From Ceratotherium simum simum (Eukaryota; Chordata; Mammalia; Perissodactyla; Rhinocerotidae): a DNA stretch of 64,000 nucleotides. The stretch is taken from the NCBI RefSeq assembly GCF_000283155.1, contig NW_004454156.1:32137830-32201829 (forward strand), given 5' to 3'. The notes below the pieces were generated by a model that made no database searches, had not been told where the DNA came from, and worked only from the letters and a program-made list of their open reading frames with translations. The position numbers and the translations under genes were made by a program. Below, in pieces: positions 43,235-53,778 of the stretch; the stretch's first letter is position 1; each line of letters starts with the position of its first letter.

Positions 43235-43310
43235 GGAATGCGCTCATTATTCCACTCAACAAACTACCATAAGCAGACAGCGTGCTTGGAGCAAAGGATA
43301 TAACCATGAG
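43235..43310 (-). mobile_element. L2 LINE 3' fragment, antisense
   Basis: 'ctcattattccactcaacaaactaccataagcagacagcgtgcttggagcaaagg' resembles the antisense L2 terminus; short and diverged. Confidence 0.45.
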
Positions 43311-43394
43311 AATAGTAACTACCGTGGTACCCCACCATGCAGCAATCAGTCCTAATCCCTGCAGCCCCCGTGGAAGGAAGGGCAGTGGTGGTGA

Positions 43395-43590
43395 TGTCAG
43401 CAAATGTGTATACAGTGCCCACTAGGTTCAAGTTTCCTCTAAGTGCTTTGCACATATTTACTTATTTAATCACCATCCAAGTTTCAAACATCACCCAAGT
43501 TTCAACAGATAAGAAAACCGAAGCCCACAGAGGTTACACACCGACTTAGCTTTAGATTCTGAAGTCTGTGCTACGTGCCCCGGATTCTCC
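43395..43590 (-). mobile_element. MIR SINE, antisense
   Basis: 'gtgcccactaggttcaagtttcctctaagtgctttgcacatatttacttatttaatcacc' then 'cagataagaaaaccgaagcccacagaggttacac', 'ttagattctgaagtctgtgctacg' match antisense MIR. Confidence 0.85.
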
Positions 43591-44573
43591 GATGATTGGC
43601 ACGTGGTCCCTGTCTAGAGATGAGGCACACAAAGAAACACAACTCAAGGTGGTGGGTGCCATGATAGTGCTATAATGTCAAGCCATCCATCACACACAAA
43701 GCGACTTCCTTCCTGTTCTACTGATGGGCTATTAAATGACTAATGAGACCAATCTGGGGCAGCAGATTTTGCTCCCATTTGGACAGATGTTTCCACATGT
43801 GTCAGCTGCACTTGGGTATCTTCACATGCAGTTTTTATTGCTACTTCTTCATTATGTTGGCGGTGCACCCACACGAGCTGTACCTGTGTATCTACTTCCT
43901 TATGCCTTTATGTGGAATGATCTGGAAGCTTAATACCCTGGGTGGTAATATTTATTGAGTATCCTTTAAACTGTTAAGGAGGCTTGAAGGCTTTGACACA
44001 GACAACACCAATGGTATTTCCCTGGCATTTAAAGAGGTTTTCTACGTGTTATCCATGTTGCCACTACAGTGAGCAAAGCAGGAATCAGCTTTGCATCATA
44101 AACCCCAGAGCGTTTCCGGCTCTGTTATCATAGCTCCCAAATGTTCCAAGGATTTAGGTGAACTAAGCAGTTTCACCACTGAGATTAATCCCATAAAGAT
44201 AGGATGACTCCAGTTTAGAGAATAAACTCCCCCAAAGCTGGGATGTTTGCAGGCCCCTATGGCAGGGATGGAGTGCCCGACCTTGGAAAAGGACTCGGTA
44301 GGAGGAATGCATTTACAAGGAGGAGCGTGTCTTCTGCCTCTGGCTGCCTCAGTTGTGTCCTGCATCTCTTACGAAGCATTTCTGCTCACTCCATCTTGGT
44401 AAGACAAATCTGAGTAATGTCAAGGTTGCTTTTTCCTCATGAAACGGAATGTCATTTTTCTATTTAGTGGTCAGCCTTTCGCCCTTTGATTCCACCCGAG
44501 GAGACAGATGGCTTTTGTCAAACTGTCCAACTGTAATGGCCACCCACACACATGGATGGGACCACAGTGCATC
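43591..44573. other. No clear element
   Basis: Nearly 1 kb with no clear repeat or gene; a faint antisense L2-like patch at 43595-43680 is too weak to call. Confidence 0.3.
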
Positions 44574-44574
44574 A

Positions 44575-44665
44575 AATCTTGTCTGATCTCTTTTATTTTA
44601 TAGGTAGGAAAACTGAGGCCCAGGAACACGAACCATTTACTTGTGGGTTGGTGGGCAGGTCATGC
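44575..44665 (-). mobile_element. MIR SINE fragment, antisense
   Basis: TTTTATAGGTAGGAAAACTG followed by 'aggcccaggaacacgaaccatttacttg' is a short antisense MIR core. Confidence 0.65.
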
Positions 44666-44849
44666 AATTAAAATAATTTCTTAAAAAGTCACTATTTTTT
44701 TGATTTTATCAAAAAAATTCTGTGGGAAAAACATCAAAGTTATGGGCAGAACTTCATTACGAGCTAAAACATTAAATTTACCTCTGCTAGGGCCCTCTCT
44801 GACATCACTAGTTGCACTATAAAGCGACAAACACCTTTTAAGAAGAAAA

Positions 44850-45580
44850 CTGACAATGAAGATTAAGAACCTTAAGAAAATTCAAACCCCTTGACCCAGA
44901 AATCACACACACATTTTTTATACAAAAAATGAATCTGAAAGAAGGAATGCCATATGCCAAAGAAATTCAACAAAGTCTTATTTAAATCTTCAAAAAATCA
45001 GAAACAACCTAACTGGCCCCAAATAGGAGAATGTCAAAAAAATAATGATGAAGGAGTGGCCAGGTGGTGCAGTGGTTAAGATCACGTGCTCTGCTTCAGC
45101 AGCCTGGGGTTCGCAGGTTCGGATCCCCAGGGTGGACCTACACCACTCATCAAGCCATGCTGTGGCAGGCACCCCACATATAAAATAGAGGCAGATGGGC
45201 ACAGATGTTAGCTCGGAGCCACTCTTCCTCAAGCAAAAAGAGGAAGATTGGCAACAGGTGTTAGCTCAGAGCCAATCTTCCCCACCAAAAAAAAAAAGAT
45301 GATATATCACTAGATGGAACATTATTCAGCCAGTGAAAGTGGTAGTTATGAAGATCAATAATGTTAAGTGAAAATAAAAAGCAGTAATCAGAATTGCATA
45401 TAGAAGGAAGACAAGTATCTTTAAAAATGTACAGAAAAATAAATTGGAAGTAAGTAACCAAACAGTGGTGATCTCTAGATAGTAGGAGATGCATGATTTC
45501 TGTCTCCTCTGTCTTAATTTTCTCTAGTCTCCAACATATTCTGTGATGCACATGCTTCACTCTATAATGAGAAAACATAC
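44850..45580 (+). mobile_element. Old L1 3' end, split by an ERE
   Basis: 'aagaaaattcaaaccccttgacccagaaatc', 'tacaaaaaatgaatctgaaag', 'ttcaaaaaatcagaaacaacctaactggccccaaataggagaatg' then, after the SINE, 'gatatatcactagatggaacattattcagccagtgaaagtgg', 'aacagtggtgatctctagatagtaggag' follow old L1 3' order, plus-strand. Confidence 0.75.
45053..45297 (+). mobile_element. ERE SINE, diverged
   Basis: Head 'ggagtggccaggtggtgcagtggttaag', GGTTCGCAGGTTCGGATCCC, 'catcaagccatgctgtggcaggcacc', 'agcaaaaagaggaagattggcaacagg' and an A-run. Target duplication is poorly defined. It lies within an old L1 whose sequence resumes on the far side. Confidence 0.93.
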
Positions 45581-45804
45581 TCACTGTTATTTTTTAATAT
45601 TATTTTTAAATGCCTGAGCTAGATGTGTTCTATCACCCTGATGAAGGTTTTTGCAAAGGAAGTGCGTAATACCCGAGGATCCCAGAAGATGCCAACATTG
45701 CATCCAGATGGCTTTGCTGGTGAAACACAGAGAAAAGCACGGCTGTCAGGATGTGCTCTGGTGTGACCATCAATCAAGTGCTGAAATAAAAGTAAAGAAA
45801 TTGA

Positions 45805-46045
45805 GAGGCCGGCCCGGTGGTGTAGCAGTTAAGTTTGTGCGCTCCACTTTGGCGGCCTGGGGTTCGCAGGTTCCGATCCCGGGCGTGGACCTAAGCACCG
45901 CTTGGCAAGCCACGCTGTGGCATCCCATATAAAATAGAGGAAGATGGGCAGGGATGTTAGCCCAGGGCCAATCTTTCTCAGCAAAAAAGAAGAGGATTAG
46001 CAACAGATGTTAGCTCAGGACTAATCTTCCTCAAAAGATAAAAAC
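45805..46045 (+). mobile_element. ERE SINE
   Basis: GAGGCCGGCCCGGTGGTGTA, 'gcgctccactttggcggcctgg', GTTCCGATCCCGGGCG, 'ccacgctgtggcatcccatataaaatagagg', then two 3' modules. A perfect 10-bp target duplication AAGTAAAGAA (45790-45799 and 46046-46055) frames it. Confidence 0.96.
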
Positions 46046-46059
46046 AAGTAAAGAATGTA

Positions 46060-46377
46060 AAAAAAAATAAAAATAAAAAGGTACTGAAGGAGAAGAGGCT
46101 TTTTGCAGAAAAGGAATCGTGCGCTGGCTAGGACAAAAAGATTTGTAACAAATGTGGGCAGTTAGTAAGATTAATGAAAGGAGAAACCACTTTGCATGGT
46201 GGTCAACCTTCAATAATTTAAGGGTAATCGAGACTAATTTCTAGGTAATAGGAAAAGCTACCCATGTCTAAATTTTGGCTGAGATTCTTTTGTGTGCTAA
46301 ATGGACTAACCCTTGAAATCAAGAGTATTATTGAGCACAGAGCAATTCAAGCACTTTTTGGGTCCTACTCCAGACTA
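46060..46377. other. No recognised element
   Basis: A short A-run at 46061-46080 and otherwise nothing recognised. Confidence 0.3.
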
Positions 46378-46500
46378 TTCCATGGCCAGGGTCCTGAATC
46401 TTACAAATGGCACACAGAGGATGGGGACCAGCAGCAAGAAAAGGCTTCTGCTGGAGGAAATTAGAAAATGGTAAGCAGGTTGATGAGTAGATCCAAGAGG
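46378..46500 (+). repeat. Unidentified diverged repeat, copy 1
   Basis: Begins TTCCATGGCCAGGGTCCTGA, continues 'atcttacaaatggcacacagaggatggggaccagcagcaagaaaaggcttctgctggagg' and ends near 'gatgagtagatccaag'. It aligns over its whole length, with small gaps, to 48100-48215 in the same orientation. I recognise no family. Confidence 0.6.
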
Positions 46501-46742
46501 GAGGGAGAGGTAACTCTCAAATAAACAGAAATAAAACAAACACATGCAAAAGAGGAAATTCAGTAAAATATCCCTGGATTGCAACAGGATTGACAGGATC
46601 CTCACATTGGAAAGGGCAGGAATTCATTTTTCTGACCCGGGAGCACTCCCACATATGTGAAAAAGCAGCATGCCTCGGGGCTGGAACGCTGGCTAGAAGA
46701 TTGCAACGACAGATGCAGAAAGCTCTGGAGACTTTAAAGTTG

Positions 46743-46885
46743 ACGTCTATCTATATCTATATCTATATCCACACACAAATGATGAGGTATATACATATAT
46801 ATGCATGCATATGTATATATGCATAGACTTATGTACACATATATGATGTATATCTCTATGCAGATATCGCATATAGCCATATATC
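46743..46885. repeat. AT-rich compound microsatellite
   Basis: (CTATAT)n followed by TATA/TGCATA repeats (for example TATACATATATATGCATGCA). Highly variable low-complexity sequence with many alternating purine/pyrimidine steps; no function inferred. Confidence 0.9.
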
Positions 46886-46984
46886 AGTCGGCCAGTCTAT
46901 ATGTGGAGGAAAGACAATCATCCGAGTTCCAATACTATTTAGACTGAGTCTGAAACACAGACCCATATAGAATTGAAACACCCA

Positions 46985-47300
46985 CTTCATTTTACAGAAG
47001 GTGGGAGTCAAGGTCCAAAGAAAGCGGCTTGCCTAAGTTCACCGAGGGTGCGAATAACATGAACGAACAGACAGCATCAAGGTGACAGCATGAGCCAGGC
47101 ACTGGGCTAAGTGCCTTATGCACAGTATCTCCTTGGTGGCAGGTGATGTTCCTATCCCTATTTACAGATGAAAACAAAAACAAAAGCAGACGGAGAGTGA
47201 GAAGGTATTTGTTCAAGGTCTCAGCAAACACTAGAGCTGAGATTGGACCCCGTGCGGTGCAACTTCAGAGCACAAGCCTTTGATCTCTAAATCACCCTTG
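46985..47300 (-). mobile_element. Two MIR SINE fragments, antisense
   Basis: First (46985-47065): 'ttcattttacagaaggtgggagtcaaggtccaaagaaagcggcttgcctaagttcaccg'. Second (47085-47300): 'cactgggctaagtgccttatgcacagtatctcc', 'cctatttacagatgaaaac', 'aggtctcagcaaacactagagctgagattgg'. The second starts again at the MIR 3' end, so these are two insertions. Confidence 0.75.
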
Positions 47301-47439
47301 TTGGTGGTGAGGGCTGGATGTTAACCCAGGTCTCTAGACTTTGGGCCCAAATTTTCCTTCTTTTACACCATGACAAGTGGCTTTTCTGGTGCTAACCGAT
47401 GCATCGAGACTTCGACAGACAGTAAATCCATCCACGCTG

Positions 47440-47588
47440 GTTGTTCATCCTGCACATCTATGAAAAGGCAAGCTCCGAGGACAGAGCTTGGTTTGTCTGT
47501 GTCCACTGCTGTGATCTGAGGGCCTAGAGGAGTCCCTGGCCCGTGACAGGTGCTCAACACATATTTGTTGAATAAATGAATTAGTTTC
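47440..47588 (+). mobile_element. L2 LINE 3' end
   Basis: 'aaggcaagctccgaggacagagcttggtttgtctgtgtcc', 'cctagaggagtccctggcccgtgacaggtgctcaacacatatttgttgaataaatg' is a textbook L2 terminus. Confidence 0.88.
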
Positions 47589-47689
47589 TAAAGGAAACGG
47601 AGAATAAAAAGCCAGAGTTGTCTTTTCCAGAATGTTGGAGCTGGACAGGAACTCTGGGCTCACCCAGCACACATTCAGTAGTAACACTG

Positions 47690-47850
47690 TTAGAAAAGTT
47701 GCCCTTGTTTTATAGACTGAAGAAGCCAGTGAGAGGGGGTGGCGGTCCCTGACTTAACCTGCCCAGATGGTAGTGCTGAGGCCAGGATGGGACTCAGTTT
47801 CCTGATGTGCAGATCAGAGCATCTGCCACAACAGCAGGGTATCCCAAGGG
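47690..47850 (-). mobile_element. MIR SINE fragment, antisense
   Basis: 'gttttatagactgaagaagccagtgagagggggtggcggtccctgacttaacctgcccagatggtagtgctgaggccaggatgggac' is a weak antisense MIR. Confidence 0.55.
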
Positions 47851-48099
47851 GCCCTGAGATGCGCGGTGAATTAGACGTACCTGTGGCTGGAAACTCAATG
47901 CATATTAGCATATAAAGGGGTCTGAGAAGTTCAGAAGTCAAGAAATCAGTGTACCTTGTTTAACTCACACTCCCTCCAGCATATTTGACCTCAGAACCCT
48001 CCTACACAACAGCTGTTAAGCTTTGGAAAGGAGTGTATTTTAACATATTCTTAAAAACCAGATGAAGCTGACCTCTTTTATACCAAGGCCCTTTCTCTG

Positions 48100-48215
48100 T
48101 TCCATGGTCAGCGTCCTGAATCTTACACATGCTGTCCAGAAAGACGGAGACCGGGAGGAAGAAAATGCTTCTGCCTGAGCAGATCAGTGATGAGCAGGTA
48201 GAGTCAGGAGCAAAC
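48100..48215 (+). repeat. Unidentified diverged repeat, copy 2
   Basis: TTCCATGGTCAGCGTCCTGA, 'atcttacacatgctgtccagaaagacggagaccgggaggaagaaaatgcttctgcctgag', 'gatgagcaggtagagtcagg'. Homologous to 46378-46500 (roughly two thirds identical by eye). Confidence 0.6.
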
Positions 48216-48269
48216 CCTCAGCCTTCCCTTGAGCTCTCAGCCTTGGCTCTCCTTCACCAGATGGCAAAG

Positions 48270-48660
48270 AGCACCCCCATTGTGCACCCCACAAATACCG
48301 AGCAACAGCTGTGTGCCTGGCACCGTGCTGGCCCCAGAGAGTACAGCAGTGAGCAGTGCTAGCCGAGTCCCAGCCCTATAAGAGCTGACACATCACTAGG
48401 ACGAGAATGGCAATAAATGATAAACGAATCAATATATAAATACATGGTGAGCATGTCGTTGCTGCAAAGGGTGCTGGGAGAGTGTGAAGGGAGTGCTGTT
48501 TCAAAGAGGGCAGTCAGGGGAGGCCCTTCTGCTAAGGTGACACCTGAGCAGAAACCCAAAGGAAAGGAGGGAGTGACCTATACGACGATCTGGGGACACA
48601 GATTTCCAGGCAGAGGAATGGCAAGTACGAAGTCAAGGAGTAGCAAGTGATGAAGGCACG
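48270..48660 (-). mobile_element. L2 LINE 3' end, antisense
   Basis: 'caaataccgagcaacagctgtgtgcctggcaccgtgctggccccagagagtacagcagtgagc', 'agagctgacacatcactagg', 'gtgacacctgagcagaaacccaaagg', 'gatttccaggcagaggaatggcaag' follow antisense L2 order. Confidence 0.92.
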
Positions 48661-49505
48661 GCAAGACGCCCAGCAGGCTACCCTGGAGTGAGGATGGGGG
48701 AGAAGCCCCACATCCCAGCATCCTTGCCATGGCCAGCCTCATGGTCTTGTGACTGTGCCCTCACACAGGGCCCCGGGCTGAGAAGACCCCTGCTTGGTTT
48801 AAGGCTCTGCTGTTGCCATTTTGAAATTCACACCATTTTTTGTAAAAGGGTCCCCACATTTAATTTTACACTGGGCCCCACAGATGACATGGTGCTGCCC
48901 CTCGCCATTCATGGAGGACTGGCCAAGATCACCCTCAAGAACAATGCTTGATATGGGGGGGAGGCCACTCCTACTTCCCCTACTTAAGCACTTCTGTCCT
49001 CTGTTTACTAGCGAGTGATGACAGTGTCCCCCAGCAGTTGCCCACGGGGACACCATCATTTTTGTGTTAAATGTTTCCTGAGGCCTGAAAAAGAAAACAA
49101 ACACTCTTGTGTTGGGGCTTGGGCCTCCCAAATGCCACCAACTCTTTATTATCTACATTAATAAAGGGAATGAGGAGTGTGAATAATTCAAAAGAGCTGA
49201 TGAAAATCCCCAGCTCTGGAAGGCAGCATGTGGCTTCTTCCCTGCATATTCCCCTTTATTGTGAATAAGTACTGACTGATAATCCCGAGGCCGTGCAACC
49301 TGAGCCATGGGAAAGGGAACTCTAGATTATCCAGATTACCTAGAAAAGTCACTGTAGGATGACAGACTGAGAAGCGGCTGCGAGCTTACATCCCTCACCA
49401 CCAACTCTCCCCTCCCCCATCACCCGTCAAGTACAGGGAATGCTCCAACCTCTTGGACAGTTTCCTTCCAAGAAAATGACGACCTAGGTGGAGTTGTTCC
49501 ACAAA
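48661..49505. other. No recognised element
   Basis: About 850 bp with no named repeat. 'cacatttaattttacactgggccccacagatgac' (48857-48890) looks like a known small mammalian repeat motif but I cannot place it. Confidence 0.3.
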
Positions 49506-49506
49506 A

Positions 49507-49605
49507 AAATGCACCTAATACACAAAGAGTTCTCTATACAACTTCTGAGGGGGTCTGAGAACCGCTGTAATCTACCTATGGACCCCAGGGAAGAACCCCT
49601 GACTT
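49507..49605 (-). mobile_element. hAT-type MITE end, antisense
   Basis: 'cttctgagggggtctgagaaccgctgtaatctacctatggaccccagggaagaacccctg' matches the terminal part of an old hAT MITE whose sense end reads CAGGGGTTCTT. Only one end is recognisable. Confidence 0.5.
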
Positions 49606-49964
49606 AGGAATGGGGGTGCATGGCAAGGAACTGGCCCAGCCCCTGCCCTATGTATCAGATGACAGATGCAGCACACCCTAAGGAGGAGGGGTAGATTTGG
49701 GTCAATAATAGTGGCTTCTTCTGGAAAAATTAGGCCACAAAGGTGGACTCCAGCAATTAGGTCCTTGAGATTAAAAATGGAATTAAACAAGACCAGAAGT
49801 TCACTTTCCTTGCTATCTTTAGATAATTCCAATTCCAACCCCTACAGACTTTTCTGTGATCTGGGGCTCCCTCTTCCCCAGCCAATGGGATCCAGGATGG
49901 GACTTGAAGAAATACAGCCAAGAAGACAACCACAGGATAACTTTAAGCCTTAAGCTAAGGAGCT

Positions 49965-50220
49965 AGAAAAATGGCCAACAGGGACTGAGTACTTTATGCT
50001 AATCACTGTTCTGAACACATGACATATATTAACTCATGAGATTCTCACACTAACCCTATGAGTTAGATTCTGTTATCATCATCCCCATTACACATATGAG
50101 CAAACTGACCAAATACATCATATTACCTGCCTGAGGTCACAGAGCCAGGTAGTGGCAGATTCAGGATTTGAACCCAGGCAGACAGGCCCTTCTCCACTAG
50201 TGCTGATCACTACAGGATCC
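49965..50220 (-). mobile_element. MIR SINE, antisense, near full length
   Basis: 'tactttatgctaatcactgttctgaacacatgacatatattaactcatgagattctcacactaaccctatgagttag', 'catatgagcaaactgacc', 'gcctgaggtcacagagccaggtagtggcagattcaggatttgaacccagg'. Clear full-order antisense MIR. Confidence 0.93.
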
Positions 50221-51398
50221 CATATACTGTCTACCCAAAGGGGCCGTCCAGGTCACCAGCCACGGACAGTGCATGATGATAGGAGCCGATGTGTGAGAAA
50301 TGAGGCCCATAGTCCATAGTAAAGAGAGTACCAGATTTATCCTGGGGGGCCCTGCTGGAGGACTGGCACAGAGAAAGGGATGTGGTAGTGATCACTGGTA
50401 AAGGTTTAGATTCTGATCACATTCTGATACTCCTAGCAAGAGCCACACAAACAGAAAATTACATTTAGTCAGCTACTTGTCATGTTTTTTGGGAAAATGA
50501 AAATAAAGGGTTTCACTTGCTGCAGCCCTATACCACAGTCAAAGGACACTTCGGTTTTCTGCAGGAAGAAAGAAATCCCACGGATATGCTTAAGACGGAG
50601 AAGAACATCCAGGACTGAAGGACTCCTCAGCACAGTGACCTCTGGGAAAACTCTCAGGGCCCTGAGCTGGCCACATGTCAGGAGAATACGTATGCCCCAG
50701 AGAGGGGCTCATTCCACAGGAGACCAGGGGGCTTCTGGGGGAGAATGGCTAAGGCATGGATTCCACGGCTCAGGATTTGCAAGTTACGTAAAAAACCACT
50801 TTGCCAGAAGGGGGCACTGTTACCTCTAAAACTCGCCTTAGCTCCAGGTCCTGAGGCAGGCGCCCTGAGCTGATAAAATAAAGCACCAGACCCAGCAGGG
50901 GCTGCCTGCAGATCTTCCAGGTTCCCTATCAGACTCCAGGCTCCCCGCCTCCCACCCCTGAGGACTTGACTTCCTGAATTAAAAACAAATTGATGATTCT
51001 TTCCCATGTTTCTTCTAAATCACTTTTAATTTTACATCCTCTACTGCTCTACTGAAGTTTGATTTAACTAAAAGAAGAAATTTAGTATTTTAGAAGTGAA
51101 GAACGAGGAAAAAAAGAAAGGAAATAACTCATTCTTTCAGAGGCCTGACCCAGACAGCTCCATCACCAGCCCACATTCTGTTTTTAATGTTGGGCATAGA
51201 AGGGAACATTTTCAAGTTGTGTTCTTGAGGAAAGGGGGATTTATTTCTTCTTGATATTCATTTAAAGAGCTTTTCTTTTCCTTAGGGTTGAAAAGCTGCT
51301 CTGGTGGGCTTTCTCTCATAGAGAGGCTAAGAGATGGTCTGTCTATCTATTCCACGGGTTTGTAAACTGCCGTGTACCTGAGTCGCACGCACAGAGTT
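50221..51398. other. Long stretch without recognised element
   Basis: About 1.2 kb with no recognised repeat, exon or RNA gene. Two overlapping open frames on opposite strands (50482-50829 and 50678-51007) of about 110 codons show no domain. Confidence 0.35.
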
Positions 51399-51399
51399 G

Positions 51400-51490
51400 A
51401 TAAAACATAGTTTCCTGGATCCCACAGTTGCGCAGGGAGGAGCCTCCAGGCTTCTGCATTTCTAACAAGCATCGCAGGTAACTCAGACCT
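51400..51490. mobile_element. hAT-Charlie MITE fragment
   Basis: 'tttcctggatcccacagttgcgcagggaggagcctccaggcttctgcatttctaacaagcatcgcaggtaactcagac' resembles the middle of MER20/MER3-like MITEs ('tgcatttctaacaagc...'). Confidence 0.45.
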
Positions 51491-51829
51491 CTCTCTGCAG
51501 AACACGGCCATACTAAACTGCATTATCTCTAACTTACACCCGCTAGCGGAATACATACCCAACTACGCCTTGGGGCATTAGGCTGAACCACAGTCAGCTC
51601 CCCGATGGCTTCCCCAGTCCACATCTGAATTCTCATCCTGGTCACGGTCTGCCTGACTCCCTAAAGTTTCTGTATCCTTCTGTTCTGGTTTCTGTAATGC
51701 TCCATGAAACAGAACCTGACATAAATTCACGGGACTATTGTGCAAAACGTGAGCTATCGCTTTGTGACTTGCTCTGTTTGGGCCTCTCTTCCTTCATTTG
51801 TACAAGGTGACTGTTGGAGTGCCGAGTGT

Positions 51830-52047
51830 CCTATTTCCCTCCTTGTCAATTAGGGAAGGCACACCAACCTTCCCACTTTATTCTCATCATTGCACGTATC
51901 AGTGCCTGAAATAAACATTTCTATTTATCTCTTGGGTTGTTTACATGTGCCCCCCATTACTGGAGGGTAAGCTCCTTGAGGCCAGGGTATCTTTCAGTCC
52001 CCAGCATCTGGCAAAGTGGAGTCTTAATGAGTATTTGTTGGTACTGC
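51830..52047 (+). mobile_element. L2 LINE 3' end
   Basis: 'attctcatcattgcacgtatcagtgcctgaaataaac', 'ctggagggtaagctccttgaggccagggtatctttcagtccccagcatctggcaaagtggagtcttaatgagtatttgttgg' is a clear plus-strand L2 terminus. Confidence 0.85.
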
Positions 52048-52181
52048 CGGCTTGACTGAAAAATGAGATATTCTACTGGCTTTGAACTATGAGCTATGTC
52101 AGGAATGACTACAGCATGGCGAAAAGAGAGCACGGAGGGGGCATATGTGGTTCTTAGAAACCTCATCCCAGAAGTAGCACA

Positions 52182-52665
52182 CTGTATCAGTTAGCTTTGC
52201 TGTGTAACAAATCACCCTAAAACGTAGTGGCTTACAAGTGTAGTTGTGCTACTTTGGATCAGGCTGGGTATGGCCAATCTCTTGGCTGGGCTTGCTCAGC
52301 GGGTGGACTGGCTGGGGCTGGCTACCACGGATGGCCTCAACAGCCCTAACAGGACAGCTTAGATGACAAGGACTTCTCTCTGGAAGATCGCTCATCCTCT
52401 GGCAGGGTAGCAAAGGCTTGTTCACATCAAGGCAGAAGGCTTCCAAGAGCATCAGGAGGGCAAGCCCTGATGCTCAAACACTTTCAGGTCTCTGCCTGTG
52501 TCATGTCGGCCACTGTCCCACTGGCCAAAACAAGTGACAGGGCAGCCCAGATTCAGGAAGTTAAGACAGACTCCTCCCCTTGATGGAAAGGGCTGCAAAG
52601 TCACGTGCAGGACACAGACACAGGGAGGGGAAGAACTTGTGGCTGTTTTTGCAAACACGCACACA
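52182..52665 (+). mobile_element. Ancient LTR-like repeat of uncertain family
   Basis: Starts TGTATCAGTTAGCTTTGCTG with 'taacaaatcaccctaaaacgtagtggcttac', then 'ggctgggcttgctcagcgggtgg', 'cagggtagcaaaggcttgttcacatc', 'gcagcccagattcaggaagttaagacagactcctccccttgatggaaagggctgcaaagtcacgtgc'. This motif order is that of a common mammalian interspersed repeat that I believe is a MaLR/ERVL-type LTR; the exact family is not certain. Non-coding. Confidence 0.6.
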
Positions 52666-52829
52666 CATGCACAAACTTTTTTTTCTACTCACATCCTACT
52701 GGAAAATACTAGCAATATATTTGCAAGGGGAGCTGGGAAGTGTAGCCTTCAGCTGCTTAGCTTCTTTCCAGCTGTAACTGCATCACTCTGGAAGGGAAAA
52801 CGCATTCTGGTGGACAGTTAGCCATCTCT

Positions 52830-53235
52830 GTGCCAGGATTTTGTCAATACCTCCAAGTCACAGTCCACAGGGGCTGTACCCACTTGCGCTCCCACCAGCA
52901 AAGCCTGAGAGAGCCTCTTTCCCACAGCATCACCAACAGAACGTGTTACCACACTTACAGATTTTCACTAATCTGAGAGTTAAAAAATGGAATCTTGGTA
53001 TATTTTTTATTTGCATGACTTTTTTCTTTTATTTTTGAGGGGCGAAGTTGAGTCTCTTTTTATGTTTAGGGACCATCTGTGTTTAGGAACCTTTTGTATT
53101 CCCTCTTCTGTGAACTATGTATTCATATTCTTTGACCACGGTTATTGGTCTTTCTCGTATTAATTTCTAGGAGTTCTTTGTACATAATTTTGAGATTAGC
53201 CCATTGTCTGTGACAGTTTCCTCTTGGGAAATCTT
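52830..53235 (-). mobile_element. Old L1, antisense
   Basis: 'acttgcgctcccaccagcaaagcctgagagagcctctttcccacagcatcaccaac', 'ggtatattttttatttgcatgac', 'gtgaactatgtattcatattctttgaccacggttattggtctttctcgtattaatttctaggagttctttgtacataattttgagattagcc' is antisense L1 order. Confidence 0.8.
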
Positions 53236-53419
53236 AATGAAGGCCACTACATTCGCCACAGTGTGGCTGCTCTCCCGTTTTAAATGTCACCATCTGTCAG
53301 AAGCCTAATATAGGTTACACCTACTTAGATGTTATGCCATTATTTGCACCGTCCATAATATCACTGACTTTTTTCCTGTTTGCATTACTATTTCCTTTTT
53401 TTCTCCCAAGTTAAAAAAA

Positions 53420-53778
53420 AAATCTTTTATTTTGAAATAATTATAGATGCACAAGAAGTTGCAAAATAGTGCAGAGAGGTGCCATGTACCCTTCACCTGG
53501 TTTCCCCCAATGGTGACATCTTAGATAACTACAGTACAATATCCAAACCAGGAAATTGACGTCAGTACAACGTGTAGATACTTCTATACCACTTTGTCAT
53601 ATACGTGGATTCATGTAACTACTGCGGCAACCAAGATAAAGAACTGCTCCATCACCACAAACATCTCTCTAACTCTGCCCCTTTAAAAATCAAAGCCACT
53701 CCCTTGCACTCCCCCACCCCCACCATCCCTAACTCCTGGCAACCACTAATACTATTTTCTTGCTAATCTATTTTCTCT
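53420..53778 (-). mobile_element. L1 3' UTR, antisense
   Basis: 'cttttattttgaaataattatagatgcacaagaagttgcaaaatagtgcagagaggtgccatgtacccttcacctggtttcccccaatgg', 'accaggaaattgacgtcagtacaac', 'actgctccatcaccacaaacatctc', 'ctcctggcaaccactaatac' match the antisense 3' UTR of old L1s. May belong with the preceding L1 fragment. Confidence 0.85.

Noticed and set aside
46743..46885. Dense TATA-like strings as a promoter
   Set aside because: The tract is a compound AT-rich microsatellite, and TATA matches are inevitable there.
50482..51007. Overlapping frames of 115 and 109 codons on opposite strands
   Set aside because: No domain is visible and opposite-strand overlap is best explained by locally low stop frequency.
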